DNA of 64,000 nucleotides from Fulvitalea axinellae (GTDB lineage Bacteria; Bacteroidota; Bacteroidia; Cytophagales; Cyclobacteriaceae): NCBI RefSeq assembly GCF_036492835.1, contig NZ_AP025314.1, positions 3,266,010-3,330,009 on the forward strand, in the 5' to 3' direction. Both the position numbers and the translations under genes were made by a program. A model generated the notes under the pieces. It did not search any database, was not told where the DNA came from, and saw only the letters and a list, made by a program, of their open reading frames with translations. This document shows, in pieces, positions 63,157-64,000 of the stretch; positions within the stretch are counted from its first letter, which is position 1; the number at the start of each line of letters is the position of its first letter.

Positions 63157-64000
63157 GGCCGTAGCCCTAGCGCTGGCCCTGTTCCTTTGCGGAACGGGCC
63201 AGGCCCAACAAATCCCGACCGGAACATGGAGGGCGCACCGGTCGTACAACAACGCCAAACACGTGGCGCTTACTCCCGACAAAGTTTTTTGCGCCACGGC
63301 CAACGGCATGTTCTGGCTTGACAAGCCCACTTCCGAAATTTTTCCGCTTGGCAAAGAGCAAGGCCTTTCCGGCGCCGGAATAACGGCCCTAAATTACCTG
63401 ACAGCATCCAGCACACTCTGCGTCGTTTATCGCAACGGCAACGTGGACCTGATCCGAGACGGAAAAATCACGAACTCTCCCGCCATCGCCGATTCGGAAA
63501 TAGCGGACGGAAAGGAAACACTCGGGGTTTTCGGCCACGAAAAGGAACTTTGGGTTCTCGGCGAATTCGGAGTGGCGAAAATGGACAGCGAGACCGGAGT
63601 GGTAAACGAAAGCTATTTGAAACTGGGCCCGCAGGGCGTCGAAACATCCGTGTTCGCAGGCGCTATTTTGGGTGAAAAAGTCTATCTGGCGACTTCCCAC
63701 GGCGTAATCGAAGCGCTCCGTTCTGGAAATCTTCAGGATTTCAGGTCTTGGACTCCGGTCAATGGGCTTCCGGATAATATCAGGCACATCGCCAAGGAAA
63801 ACGACAAACTGTTTTTTGCGGGCGAAAATTCAATCTGGCTTTTCAGCAACAACGCCTTGGCCCCGCTAACATTACCCGCCACGCCCTTGCGTTCCATCAC
63901 TTCAGGCGAGAAAACCATAGTATGCGCAGGCAACGGCGCCTGGACTTTGGGCGAAAACGGCTTTCAGACCATTCTAAAAGGCGAAAACGACGCCCCTTCA
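63107..64000 (+). CDS. porZ: PorZ-like propeller protein, 3' end outside window
   Basis: An open frame of 298 codons running to the window edge without a stop. It starts ATG at 63107, inside tdk in another frame. A basic N-terminus and hydrophobic segment ([18 protein letters not shown]) form a signal peptide. Then comes [20 protein letters not shown], the typical start of PorZ-type proteins, followed by propeller blades ([71 protein letters not shown]). PorZ is a T9SS accessory surface protein in Porphyromonas. The identification rests on N-terminal similarity and propeller repeats; the C-terminal sorting domain is not visible. Confidence 0.75.
   Translation, partial: MRKPDKIRRKPFPAKIKAVALALALFLCGTGQAQQIPTGTWRAHRSYNNAKHVALTPDKVFCATANGMFWLDKPTSEIFPLGKEQGLSGAGITALNYLTASSTLCVVYRNGNVDLIRDGKITNSPAIADSEIADGKETLGVFGHEKELWVLGEFGVAKMDSETGVVNESYLKLGPQGVETSVFAGAILGEKVYLATSHGVIEALRSGNLQDFRSWTPVNGLPDNIRHIAKENDKLFFAGENSIWLFSNNALAPLTLPATPLRSITSGEKTIVCAGNGAWTLGENGFQTILKGENDAPS

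Overview
The window looks like chromosomal DNA of a Bacteroidota bacterium, most likely a marine Cytophagales/Flammeovirgaceae-type glider. Evidence is type IX secretion (T9SS) biology: a PorP/SprF-like barrel protein next to a giant secreted protein with the gliding-type C-terminal domain, two other secreted proteins with type A sorting domains, and a PorZ-like propeller at the right edge. Other clues are an UpxY/NusG-like antiterminator heading a sugar-nucleotide cluster, bacillithiol synthesis (BshC), the phylum-restricted families DUF6048, DUF6452 and DUF6913, and promoter-like TAnnTTTG boxes. I suspect a Fulvitalea-like genome, but sequence reading alone cannot fix the genus.

Layout. 1-900: end of an unknown gene, then a RAYT (REP-associated tyrosine transposase) element with 51-bp inverted ends. 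900-5072 (minus strand): UpxY-like antiterminator, rfbA, rfbB and a TviB/WbpO-type dehydrogenase, preceded by a 1-kb non-coding leader with a 23-bp direct repeat. 6080-9430: a T9SS cargo protein. 10041-14685 (minus): rplT, rpmI, infC (ATC start with strong Shine-Dalgarno), thrS and a TPR lipoprotein. 14798-15211: two small membrane proteins. 15391-15665: three tRNAs. 15784-18357: an 857-residue orphan with toxin-like hydrophobic helices. 18518-19552: LacI-type regulator. 19888-35256: SprF-like protein plus a 4743-residue Ig-repeat protein.

36135-43144: an unknown small protein, an M61 peptidase, a TetR regulator, ligA, a DUF6913 protein and dapA. 43355-47228 is the most disturbed part. A membrane pentapeptide-repeat gene has lost its last codons to a precisely delimited ISL3-family insertion (8-bp target duplication). 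Just past its original stop codon is an array of seven 41-bp units whose hairpin stems show compensatory changes. Next comes an IS982-family element whose catalytic glutamate codon reads lysine. Both insertion sequences appear damaged.

47314-64000: two unknown proteins, an aldo/keto reductase, the DUF6048/DUF6452 pair, rimO, bshC, an M43 metalloprotease with a T9SS tail, a fused alpha-keto acid dehydrogenase E1, alanine dehydrogenase, an acidic-linker protein, a 2Fe-2S ferredoxin, thymidine kinase, and a PorZ-like gene that overlaps tdk and runs off the window. Convergent genes are usually separated by clear hairpin terminators.

No CRISPR array, prophage, rRNA operon or canonical defence system was found. 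The items most worth following up are the covarying 41-bp hairpin array, the 857-residue orphan protein, the giant SprF-linked adhesin, and the two damaged insertion sequences that can be dissected to the base.
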